From positions 1,116,001 to 1,180,000 of the forward strand of contig NW_002476246.1 in assembly GCF_000189635.1 (NCBI RefSeq): 64,000 bases of DNA, in the 5' to 3' direction. The translations under genes and the position numbers were made by a program. This stretch comes from Tetrahymena thermophila SB210. Its lineage: Eukaryota; Ciliophora; Oligohymenophorea; Hymenostomatida; Tetrahymenidae. Shown here in pieces: positions 23,701 through 35,143 of this stretch (within the stretch, counting starts at the first letter, position 1; each line of letters starts with the position of its first letter). The notes under the pieces are model-generated. The model saw only the letters and a list, made by a program, of their open reading frames with translations, was not told the origin of the DNA and ran no database searches.

Positions 23701-26700
23701 CTTTGTAAGAATTTGCATAAACGAATTTAACAATTTAGAGCTGGAATAATAATAATCAATTAGCTTAAATTAATGTAAATTAGTTGCTCCAATTTTCGGG
23801 TCTCTTTATGCTAAGCATTGATGATATACTTTTTAATTTTATTATTAGTAGCTCCTAATAAAATTGTGGAGTCTCTTTCGATGGTATTATTTCAAGTGCT
23901 ACTATAGATAACATAAGTATATCTTCAACAGATAGTCCATCTGATTGCTTCTTTTTTTAAATAAATAATTCTTTGTTGACTATTAAAAATATAAACATAA
24001 AAAGTTTAGATTTTTCAAATACATCAAGTTTAATATCAATCGTTAATTCTTAATAGGTAATTTTTTAAACTGTAAATTTAAAATAAATGAAATATTTTTT
24101 TTATATTAAATAGATTGCACTTTAAAATATTCTAATAGATAGTTGTAAATTAAATGAAAAATTCAGTATATTAACCTAAGATAGCGATGTTAATGTTATT
24201 ATTGATACTTTTATAATTTAAAATAATCTATGCGATATAAATTAAATTTACTATCCACAATTCTCTGGTTAGCTATTTGAAGCTAGTTAGTTCTATGTAA
24301 CTAATATGACAATATCCAATAATCAGTTTTGTAATTTATAGATATTCTCAACAGTCAGCACAATCAAACAAAAAAATTAAACATTTTAGTTCTAGAATAT
24401 AACTATGTACAATAACTCATTTTATACAACACATAATTATCTCTTTTTTAATGCTATTTATTCAATAAATCTTCTTCCCTAACACACTTTAAATATGAGT
24501 TATTTAAATTTCACAGATAATTCTTACTTTCCCTCTTCTTAAGTTTAATCAGGTATCTACCTCGGAATTACTTAATTAGTTCTAACTGAACAAATTTTTT
24601 CAGTTTTAATATCTGAAGTTACAGTAAAAAATCAATAAGAAATAGCATTTTGTTAATTATCCTAATCTTCTCTAGTCTCAATTAGCAATATTTCTTGCTT
24701 AAATGATAAAAAATTTTTTAATAGTTTAGTCAATAGAGGGTACGGTGGATGTTTAATTTTCAATGAAATATAAAAGATTAGCATAACTAATATATAATCA
24801 AGCTATATAAAAGCAATAGATAATTCTATTTTAGTAATAAGAAATTAAGCTTACACAAATTCAGTAATAAATTTATCAAAAGTAGTTATCACAAGTTCAT
24901 ATTTTGAATAAACTTTAACTAACTCCTAAGCTAATCCAATTTTAATTACTTCCACTTATACTTCTAATATAACAATAAGCAACTCAATTTTTAGCTAAAA
25001 TAGATTAAATGCAATTCCTAAAACCTCATCTTATTCAACTTCTGCAATACAGGTGTTTAATCCATTAGGTACTATATATTTAGTTAATAACCAATATATT
25101 AATTCAGTATCTAGTAGTATCATTAATTTTCAATATATAGTTGGCCTTAATATAACTATCATTAATGCTAATTGCAAGCAATCTTCATTTAATATCACAG
25201 ATAATATAACAACTTTTAAATAATAAGGAGGCTGCTTAAGGGCTAAATCAAACAATTTGTAAATTATTTCTTCAAATTTTAGCCAATCCACAGCAAGCTA
25301 AGGCTCGTTTATTTACTTTGAGAGTCTTAGTTCAGAAACAAATATTTTTATAGAAAAATCTTCATTTGTAGAAGGTTATGCTTAGAATGATGGTGGTGCA
25401 TTTTACATAAATTCACAAGACTCAACTTTAAGTTTTGTGTGTAAATCATCTAACTTTAGTAATATCTATACGCTTAGTTCTTATTCTTCCTCGATTTCAA
25501 TAATGTAAATTATTTTAATTTAAGATAAAAATGGTAACTTTGTATAAATATATGCACACTAGTGTGCGGAATCAAAAATTTTAAAATTAAAATTTTATTT
25601 TTAATATTTAATTAATGCATATTTTTGAAATTTTGATTTTTTTTTTAGCTATATGTGCTCATTTAATCAATGGATTTGATAAAAATATTTATTAACATAA
25701 AGTTATTACCATAAAATAATGAAAATTAAAAATAATATTTAATTTTTTTTTAATCAATATTCAGATAATCAGAAAATTAGAATTTATTAAACTAGATTCT
25801 ATTCTATTAAGGAGAGTTAATCAATATTTTAGGCAAGACCAACTCATATTTTTTGAATACCTAAAGTTCTAATGTTACTCTTTTTAATATTGATAATAAT
25901 AATTTTAACTAAAATTATCCTCATTATTTGTATCTAATAGCAAAGCTATCTGAAATCTAATCAGTGTCATTTTTCTAACTTTAAAAATCTATGCTCTCAA
26001 TTGTTGATTGCGAATTTTAAAATTTAATAATAAAAAATTTACAAAATATTTCCCCTCTTCTAATTAATGGTATTAATACGAGTATTGTAATTTAAAGATT
26101 AATAATTAAAGACTCTACGTTTTCCACATACTTAATTAGTGTCAATTAAGGATCTCTAACTATTGAAGATTCTTAATTTATACATATAAATTAGATATCC
26201 TCAAAACGAGTATTACAATCCTAGATTTCTCTGCTAAATTCAGGAGCACTTATATCATTATATTAATCTAAATTATAAATTTAATAATAAACATTATTTT
26301 AGAAAATAATTTGCATGCTATGCTTTGGTTCTATACTTTAGTTGAACTAAACACAATTTTTTATATCTGATACTATGTTTTTAGAATCAAAAGTGATTAA
26401 AATAATTTAATATCATACAAGCTTTTATGTAATTTAAATATTTATTTAAAAATAGGCCAATAACGGTGGTGCTATATCAGTTAATGGTTTCGTTTCTAAT
26501 CTTAATTATATATAAAACACTAAAATGATTGGAAATACTGCCATATCAAATGGAGGAGCTATGCTTTTAATAGCCTAAAAAGATGATGTAATACTTCTTT
26601 TTTTTTAATAATTTAAAATCTTTAATCATACAATTAATAGATTTTTACTTTAACTTTGTCTAATTGCTAAATTACTGACAATCAATGTTTAAATGGAAGT

Positions 26701-29700
26701 GGTGGGGCATTATTTATTAGCTCAGAAAATGAATCAACAGTACAGTAATAGATCAAAATTTATAAAACAAATCTAACAGATAACAATGCAGTTATCGGAG
26801 GATGCATTAATAATCTAGGTATAAATCCAGTTATAGACTCTCAAAGCATTATATTGAATAACTAGGCTAGTCTTTATGGAGATAATATAAATTCGTATCC
26901 TGATCATTTAGGTTTGATCATGACTAAAAATTTAAATAAATATTTCAATTAGTCAACTAATTCTTTAATTTTATCAAATGTTAAAAGTGGAGCTTAAATC
27001 CCAGATATAATCTTTTAGCTAAAAGATTAAACAGCTAAACCTATATTTCCATTAGATTCTAATAAAATAATAATTTAAGCATAATTTAGCAGCAAAACAA
27101 AAAATATATCAAATTATTACATTAGAGGAAGTTCTACTGCATTTGTTGATTTAAAATAGAAATAATTTGTTTTTTTAAATATGTAATTAATAGGGATTCC
27201 AAATTCAAAAGCAATAATTGAGTTCAAATCTGATGTTATTAAAATTTTAAATAAATAAACTAATTAATTTGAGTCAAACTATTCTTATGAATTAGAAGTT
27301 TATTTTAGAAGTTGTAATTATGGTGAAGTTGAAAATTTTTACAATTCATATACAGAATGTGTTGTCTGTGACTAAGATAAATACTCTGTCGATAAACAAT
27401 AATGCTATGCATGTCCTTCTGGAGCAAAATGCAAAAATGGAATTATATATGTAAATTAAGGATTCTGGAGAAAAGATGAAAGTAGTCCTCTTGTTGTAGA
27501 ATGTGTAAATAAGCCTTCAAACTGTATTGGAAATACTTATGGTAATAAAGTATGCTTAGAAGGTTACATAGGACCTCTATGTGAATAATGTGATGTAAAT
27601 ACAACTTTTTAAATATTACTTTAACAATAAATTTAAAATTAATAAGATTTATGGAAGCTATTGGGGAGAGAGTTATTCTAAAATTGGATCTTATTAATGT
27701 GCGTAATGTAAAGAATTGAGTGCTTTATTGTTGAAAGCAATTTTAATAGTAATCTGGACTTTATTTTCAATTCGACTTGCCATAAAAGGAGACTTAGAGG
27801 AATAAACAATAAATGCTTTTTAAGTAGCTCTGAAAAGACACTTATCAAAGAATAATCAAAGCACTTCCTTAAAAGGGACTAAATATTAATCTAAATTAAT
27901 TGTCAAATATGATAACCAAAAAGATAGAAAATCTCGAAATGGAGAAAAAGCTAGTGTTTATATTAAAGTATTCGTTAACTATTTACAAATAATAGGATCA
28001 ATTATTACTTTCAATATAAAAATAACTACAGGTAAAAAAAATTAAAATTTTTTAAATTTAAAATTATTAATTTATAAAAATTATTTATTTATATAAACTA
28101 AATTTTTTAAGATGAAAATAATATTTTAAATTTTATCAAACAAACAAAAGATATATTTGATACTTCATAGTATTTAGGAGCACCTGTAAGATAATAAATG
28201 AATTCTGCTGAATGTATATTAAAAGATATATAAACAGATATACCAATGATATATCTTAAACTACTATTTACTCTCACAGTTCCAATTGGCTATTTAATGG
28301 TGTTTATACTTAGCTTAATTTTATAAAGGGTATTTACAAATATAAAAGTTCGTTATTATTCTATTTGTACTGCTGCAATCTTTATATTTATTTTAGTTTA
28401 GCCTGATTTAGTTTCTCAAATGATAGCTATTCTTTCATGTAGGGTAATTGGAGATTCTAGTTATATACTCTATAATATAACTTATGAATGCAACACTAGC
28501 CAGCACTAGAGATATAGTTCTACCTTTGTAGCTCCTTGCTTATTAGTGTTTGCTTTTATTATACCTATTGGACTTTTTTATTTACTATACAAAAATAAAA
28601 ATGACTTGCAAAACATTTAAGTATATAAGAAATATAGCTTTTTATATAAAGAGTATAAAAGCCAAAATTATTATTGGGAATTCGTGAAAATTTTAGAAAA
28701 AATTTTAATCATTATAATTCTTAACTTCTATTCCCAAGAAACTAATGTTAAAGGAGTGCTAATTTTTATGATGATTTCCTTCTATGGGATAGCATCTAGT
28801 GTTTTATAACCCTATCGTTTGAGCGGGTACAATACAGTTGATTTCTATCAAACAAACGTGTGTGCAGTTTCTGTATTACTTTGTTTATTCATTTACAATA
28901 ATCCCTTCAATTATTATGTAATGACTTCTATTATAATTATAATCACAATCAATGCTTTGTTTATTATTTTAGTAATTAAAAGAGTTATTATAGGACTTTT
29001 AATATAATTTAAGAATGTTATCATTTCATTTTTTTTAAAATTTTCTTATACAAAGTTGCTTGTTCAAAAGTATCAAAAATAAAAATAAAATCCATAATTG
29101 AAAGCTAAAATAAAAAGAATTTTTTAAGAATTTTTAAATCTCAGTGAAGAGCAAAAGTATGATCTCTTATTATCTGGTCTTAAGATATAAATAGGTATTA
29201 AAACTCTTGTTATTTGTTATATTTAATATATTTAATTTATAGGTAAAAATCATAAAAGACTATTTAAAGATTAGTAGATTAATTATACTATTAAATAAAA
29301 TAAACTAAATGACTTAGCTACTAAAAATTAATAAAAATTAAACTCTGAAAGCGATTACTTTGATAAAGATAATGAAAATAGCCCAAATACTGTATATACC
29401 AACAAGATAAACTAATCTCCTATTTTTTTATGTAATATTTTTGATTGTTTTTTTTTATCATTAAATTTTTTAATTAAATATTAGAATTCGAAGAATTAAA
29501 TTTAGTAAGCAATTAAAAAGATAAAGAGGATAACTCTAATAAATTAATAAAATTAAAACAAAAATACTTAGCTCCTGTAAATTAACAAAACTTAAACACT
29601 GAATGCGATTACTTTGATAAAGATAATGAAAATAGCCCAAATAATGTATATAGCAGCTAGATAAACTAATCTCCGTCTTTTTTATGTAATATAAAAAATA

Positions 29701-29822
29701 GTTTTTTTTTAATCATTAAATTTTTTCATTAAATATTAGGATTTAAAAAATTAAATATAACGATTGATTAGAAAGAGAGTTAAAAAGATAAAGAGGATAA
29801 CTCTAATGAATTAATAAAATGA
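20746..29822 (+). CDS. Giant receptor-like transmembrane protein A
   Basis: About 2,620 aa in 14-15 exons: 20746-20848, 20901-21041, 21097-21504, 21563-21694, 21752-22792, 22990-24056, 24114-25504, 25765-26392, 26456-26587, 26641-27594, 27647-28031, 28112-29194, 29243-29431, 29485-29685, then a last exon from 29740. Exon phases fit. Order: signal peptide (MSKSFFTLNLTVIILLQS..); a beta-rich, propeller-like ectodomain to about residue 800 (motifs such as GQWSIYRIDLN and GSIFVWNSTDL); beta-helix-like repeats with NDGGAFY, NNGGAIS and GSGGALF; a Cys-rich neck (CVVCDQDKYS, CYACPSGAKC, GFWRKDE) near residues 1,920-2,000; about seven or more membrane segments (about 2,025-2,450); a polar tail. It matches the large ciliate family of surface proteins with Pmp-like repeats and a multispan C-terminus; ligand unknown. 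The split codon at 29685/29740-29741 reads TGA, so the protein may stop there; if the last exon is read differently, a TGA lies at 29820. Confidence 0.85.
25548..25672. repeat. Inverted-repeat element inside an intron of giant gene A
   Basis: The left arm has the perfect 14-bp palindrome GCACACTAGTGTGC (25554-25567) followed by GGAATCAAAAATT. The right arm reads GAAATTTTGATT.. and then ATGTGCTCATTTAAT. The arms pair imperfectly over about 30 nt, giving a foldback of about 125 bp. The same element sits at the same place in genes B and C. Confidence 0.55.
29243..29822 (+). repeat. Duplicated tail exons of giant gene A
   Basis: Two exon-intron cassettes (29243-29431 and 29485-29685) share the peptide core SDYFDKDNENSPNTVY (CDYFDKDNENSPNNVY in the second) and the same donor and acceptor context, followed by a shortened last exon from 29740. 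Genes B and C have three cassettes. Confidence 0.8.
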
Positions 29823-29903
29823 AATTCTATTAACCAGGTGGATAAAAATAATAATTTAATTTATTTTACTGAATATGAAATAGATAATATGTTAAATATC
29901 TGA

Positions 29904-31064
29904 AAATTATTATTAAATGTTAAATAATATATATTATTTTTTTGTTTTTAACTAATAAGATTTATCAATTTTAAAGTTCATTTTTCCCTATTAATAATAT
30001 ATTTATATTAAATATTAAGCTTTATTTGTTTTGTAAGTAAAATAAAAAACTAATTATTTTTATTTAAGAATATTATTTATAGAATTTAAAATAAATATAC
30101 TTCAAAGACAAAAAAATTTAAATGTTATTATTATATTATTTTTTTCTAAAAATAAACTGATATTTAATATTATTTTGGGTTTAGTTTTTTTTTAACTAAT
30201 TTAATATATAAATAATTAACATAATAGAAACATAACAAATATATCTTAAATCAACCACTATTTTGAATTAAAACTTTAATTTTCTAAATAGTTTTATAAA
30301 TAATTCATTTTAAATTAAATTAAATTTGAACGATATAAACTTAAATATATAGTTTAAAATTTATAAAGTTTAATTTTGATTTAATTTATTAGGTAGTAGT
30401 TATGTTTGAAATACCTAATATGCTTCCTAAATTGGTAATATATTAAGTAGATTATAAAGCTATTATATTTATAAATAAAAAATTACAAACTCTATATTAT
30501 AAAAATAAATTTACATGAAGATTGAAATGAAGAGTTCAAATTAAATTGTGATTTAGTTTGATCACCAGAATTGCTGTCTTTAGCCAAATATCCCTCTATT
30601 TATTTTTCTAAATTTTCTATGCCTGATTCTTGAAAATAAAATAAATTTTAATGATGAATAAACTAATTAACTTTGCTGAAAATTCAAATTTAGTTGAAGC
30701 AGAAAATTAAAATATTGTATTATCTAAAGATTGCATAACACAAATAAAACCTTAAGCTAGCTTTTTCATAAATTTTAAACTTTATTTATTGACATTTGAT
30801 TATAAATTATGAATTAAATTTTATAATTTACTTAATTTGAGTTAGTAAGTATTGTGAATAGAATTAAGAGATTCTGCTAATTATGTTTTAACTTCGGCTG
30901 ACATTACTTAATATTCCTATTTTTATAGCTTCTTTTATACTAATATTTGCAAAACTGATAATCTAAAGTTATTACTGTAAATCCTCATTAATTATCAGCC
31001 CTTTAAATTTTGACCATTTTTTCCGAAATTTTGAAAAAATAGTAAAATTTGCTACTTAGTGTGT
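29904..31064. other. Spacer between giant gene A and block B
   Basis: Similarity to block B ends at about 30,105; the rest is unique to this spacer. The minus strand shows short protein-like frames (see 30530-30904); otherwise A+T-rich DNA. Confidence 0.5.
30530..30904 (-). pseudogene. Possible minus-strand exon remnants
   Basis: On the minus strand an ATG at 30904 opens MSAEVKTQLAESLNS, and a second frame at about 30,530-30,635 reads ESGIENLEKQIEG followed by SGDQTKSQFNLNSS. They can be joined by GT..AG introns. The second piece faintly recalls the VWA protein's N-terminus (AEQISGLHTDTGSDQTK). No full gene could be built and no copy exists next to blocks B or C. Probably a fragment; low confidence. 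Confidence 0.25.
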
Positions 31065-31302
31065 TGCGAATTAACGGGTATTCTTTGGTAGTTCTAGAAT
31101 AAATATACTGGAAATATTCTATAATTTTTATTCTAAATATTTATTCTTATTTTTTATGTATATGTATTTGTAAATATAATGTCTTTTTCATACTTAAATG
31201 TAATAACACTTATTTTTGAAAATCAAAAAAATTTTTCTCGTTCGCTTAATTAAATTTGATAAATTTGTATTTTTATTTGCTTAATTGTTTCTTAACTCTA
31301 TT

Positions 31303-32852
31303 TCATTTAATTCTTATTAGAAGCAGCACTAAGATGAATTAAAATTTATCCCATTTATATTGTCTCTTGAAAAATGTTAGTGAGAGCTTTATTAATTAAT
31401 AACTTTAATTTTGACTGTTTATATTCTAGCTATCATTATTTGTATAAGGATTTGTTTCAAGTGTAAAAAAATTCTAATTTTCTAAAATAGCCATGCTAGC
31501 ATTGCTTGGGTTTGTAATTAAAACTTTTCATGAAGAGGTGAATGTGTTATTGCTCCGTTCGTCGAGTTATTTTGATGTTGTGGAAGTTTGTGACAAAGAT
31601 TTTAAAATTTATTTATTGATTTCATTGTTTTCAAGAGCTAATTTTTTAATTAAGATTAAAATGAACTATTCATTTAATTTAATATGTCATTTAAATTTGA
31701 AAATTTGAATTCATTTGTTTTATTATTCTGCTACTGTTGTTATATATCGACGTTTTCTAAGATATATTTTTATCCACATGGATTTATTTAGTTCCTTACT
31801 TAAATACTATTACCATGTTTTTCGTCAAAATATAATTTATTCTCACTAAATTATTAACTTTGTAGAATTAAAGGACTTTAAGTTGAGTACGTAGTATCAA
31901 CACTCTTTTCTAAATTATTAGCAAGATATTTATTGACTCTAGTTTACTGAGATTATTATGAGCTATTATTTTAGGATTAATTAATTGATAGATACCTACT
32001 TAATTAATAAAGGTAACTCTTAAATTTTATCTTAATTTGTTTCTTTCAAGTTGCTCTAATTATTGATTGTTTAAATCTATTACTTTATATTTTTTAAATT
32101 AATAAAAATTTTTATTTAAAAATGTTTACTTGCTAACTAAAATTATTATTGCTTTAGCAAGAATGGTGTTAGTTAGATAGTTTTTTTTAACTCTATTTAT
32201 TGGTATTGATTGTTTCAGTATATTGGTACAAAAATAGGAAATTTTATAAATAAATTGCCAATATGATAAGAAAAAGTTTCATAATTTGCAGATCTTTGAG
32301 CAGTTGGTTGTGGAGTTAAAAATCTTACATTTCCTGTATTTTATTACTAAAATTATCTATTTTATTCAAAATTATCATCTTAAACAAATGCATTAGAAAT
32401 ATTTAATTCACTTTACTTTATTTCTTAATCAAAATAATTAAGGGCTTTATCAGAAATAAAATAAGATATCTATAATTTATTTACTTGCTTTAAACTCTAT
32501 TAAAAATTTTCAAAAAAATTTTTTTTTTTCGCTTATAAGATTAAATTGATGTTAATTTTGATTTACTTCACTTTCACTTTAATTTATATCTTATGTACTT
32601 TGTTTATCCCCTCTAACATTTAGTTGTTCTTAATAAATGTTTTTGCTTTATTCTTTAAAATATAAATCTTACTCTTTAAAGCTTTGGTTTTATTCTTTGA
32701 AGCTTAATTATTTTCTTTAAAGCTTTGATTTGATTCTTTAAAACTTTAATCATCTTAAATAAAACTTAAATTCTGTTAATCCGTTTTAAAATTATTCTAA
32801 TTTTGCTAATTATCTTATTTCTTTTAATTAGCTAATTTTTAGGGGATAACAT
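31303..32852 (-). CDS. Uncharacterised low-complexity protein, block B (possibly degenerate)
   Basis: Copy of the minus-strand gene of block A, with TGA at 31303-31305. The 3' exon is nearly identical to A, including the five-Gln run. Relative to A it lacks 10 bp shortly after the candidate ATG and one base in the T-run near 32,185. These either fall in non-coding sequence or make this copy a pseudogene. Exon limits are as uncertain as in A. Confidence 0.4.
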
Positions 32853-33176
32853 AAAATCTTACTTATTTTTTTAAATTTAATCCATAAGAAGAGGTGTTTT
32901 GATTTATTCCAAAATTAAAATAATGTTAAATATTTGTATTTCTTGTAGATGATTCAGTTGGAGAGTGAGTGGGATCTTTCAATTTCTCTGACCACTATTG
33001 ATAGCTTTTCTCGTTAATTACTATTATGATTTTATCTTGAATTATATTGTTAAGAAAACTAAGAAGAGTTTTCGTTCAAAAAATTAGGTGTTTTCGCAGA
33101 TTAAAATTAAAATTTTTGCTATGAAATTGATGTTAAATCATCTTTATCAGATGTGGTAGATTATTAGGAAGTTTTA

Positions 33177-33686
33177 ATGATAGTTATTTAAATTTGTGCT
33201 TCATTATTAGTTAAGGATATTTAAGATGAAAGCAAAGATACAAGAATGAAAATTGGATGGATAATTGTTGCTATTAGTGGATTTTTAATAGCATACTTGT
33301 ACTATTTTTATTATTAAAGATCTCATAGTATCTATTTATTAATTAGTTAAATCACTAGTAATGTAGATTAAAAATAAAAAGAGTAAATCTTAGCAGCTCT
33401 CTTAAAATCCTTACCTGTATAACTTAACAAAAAAATAGATTAAAATATAGTTAATAATTACAATATGGATAAGAATTTAGATAATAACGAAGAAATATAA
33501 TCAATTAGTATTATCTACCAAACTCCTAATGTAAAAACAAGGCCAGCCACAAATTAATTCTTAAAAATAAATAAATTGGTAAATAAATAGAAGAAAAAGG
33601 AATTCTGTTTTTTCTTAAAGCATTTACAAGAGTAGTCATAATTTATAATTTACACAGCCAAGCAGAAAAAACATCTAAAAAGTTGA
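33177..33686 (+). CDS. Short conserved frame with one membrane segment, block B
   Basis: Copy of the 510-nt frame at 18308. The length is identical and all differences are substitutions (for example ENED to ESKD), so the frame is kept. This hints at past or present coding function. No complete gene structure was found; it may be an orphan C-terminal exon. Confidence 0.45.
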
Positions 33687-34261
33687 ACATAATTATCTCA
33701 AACAAATATAAAAAACATAAACTAAAACCTAGATAGTACGAATAGAAAATGAAAGTCAAAATATTATTTTCATTATTAGTAGATCATATTTAATCCCTAT
33801 ACAGAAAGAAAAGAATGAAACAAATTAAATATAAAAAAGATTCTAAATATTTGTTCTTTAAAGATTATAAATGAATTTTAAAATTTTATAATAATTAATT
33901 GATTCATTTTATTTTCTTTTTAATGTAATTAATATATTAGTGTAACCTTCATTTTGAATTGACAAAATTTTTTTAAATTTTAGAAACATATATTTAATTT
34001 GATGAAGCTATCTAAAATCCATTTAAAAATAAGCATTCAGTAATTCAAATTTTTATTAATTTGAATTTACTTAATCAATAATATATATATATGTTCGAAT
34101 TATTTTTTGAAAGAGATATTAAAGTTTAAAATTATAAAATTAAAATGGTAAAAATTATTTTATACTTAAATAATTTTAAAAAAATTACTTTAAATTTTTT
34201 ATAATAAAAATTTTGAGGATAGTACTTTATTGTTATTAGAGGTAGCTTTCAGATATATATT

Positions 34262-35135
34262 GTAGATAAAAGAAAAGAATAAGAAACATCAAAAATAATA
34301 ATAAATCAACATTTGAAGCTATTTAAAAAACTCCCCACCAAATAATTCAATAATCTCATCTCAAAACCTATATTTATTAAAAATAGTAATAATAGAAGAT
34401 TGCAAGAATATTTTTTTTTTTTTTAGATTAATTTCAATAATAGAAGTGTAAATTTAAATCCTAAAATTTGAAATATAAGAAGAAAAGTAAAGAATAAGAA
34501 ACATCAAAAATAATAATTAATCAACATTTGAAGCTATTTAAAAAACTCCCCACCAAATAATTCAATAATCTCATCTCAAAACCTATATTTGAATTAAAAA
34601 TAGTAATAATAGAAGGTTGAAAGAATATTTTTTAGTTTTTTTAGATTAATTACAATAATAGAAGTGTACATTTAAATCCTAAAATTTGAGATATAAGAAT
34701 AAAAGAAAAGAATAAGAAACATCAAAAATAATAATTAATCAACATTTGAAGCTATTTAAAAAACTCCCCACCAAATAATTCAATAATCTCATCTCAAAAC
34801 CTATATTTGAATTAAAAATAGTAATAATAGAAGGTTGAAAGAATATTTTTTAGTTTTTTTAGATTAATTACAATAATAGAAGTGTACATTTAAATCCTAA
34901 AATTTGAGATATAAGAATAAAAGAAAAGAATAAGAAACATAAAAAATAATAATCTATAAAAATTTGTAGTTATTTAAAAAGCTCTCCACAAAATAATTCA
35001 ATAATCACATCTCAAAACCTATATTTGAATTAAAAATAGTAAAAGAAAAGAATAAGAAACATCAAAATTCAATAATCTTATCTCAAAACCTATATTTGAA
35101 TTAAAAATAGTAATAATAGAAGGTTGAAAAAATAT
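34262..35135. repeat. Array of ~215-bp tandem repeats upstream of giant gene B
   Basis: Units begin near 34,268, 34,491, 34,708, 34,925 (short) and 35,043 (short), homologous to the array before gene A but with fewer copies. It ends just before the ATG at 35144. Confidence 0.9.
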
Positions 35136-35143
35136 CTATTAGT

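Larger units (their letters stand above)
16180..30105. repeat. Segmental duplication, block A
   Basis: First of three direct copies of a roughly 14-kb block. It begins near the shared sequence TGCGAATTAAC (also at about 31,065) and ends near 30,105, where similarity with block B stops. Content in order: a minus-strand gene, a short plus-strand conserved frame, a tandem array and the giant receptor-like gene. Block A differs from B and C throughout the giant gene but is very close to B in the first kilobase. Confidence 0.85.

Noticed and set aside
25505..25764. Alternative donor at GTGTGC/GTGCGC inside the foldback
   Set aside because: It also keeps the frame, but the GTAAAT donor further upstream is more typical. 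RNA evidence would decide.
26393..26455. Definite 63-nt intron in giant gene A
   Set aside because: The segment is a multiple of three with no TGA, so it can also be read through. It was treated as an intron in the model but cannot be proved from sequence.
28819..29007. Separate small membrane protein of 62 aa (also at 43220 and 57791)
   Set aside because: These are internal pieces of the giant genes' last membrane segments, cut off by TAA/TAG codons that mean Gln here.
31493..31708. Plus-strand frame of 71 codons
   Set aside because: The opposite strand gives a longer, more protein-like reading shared with block A, and the plus frame is not kept in block A.
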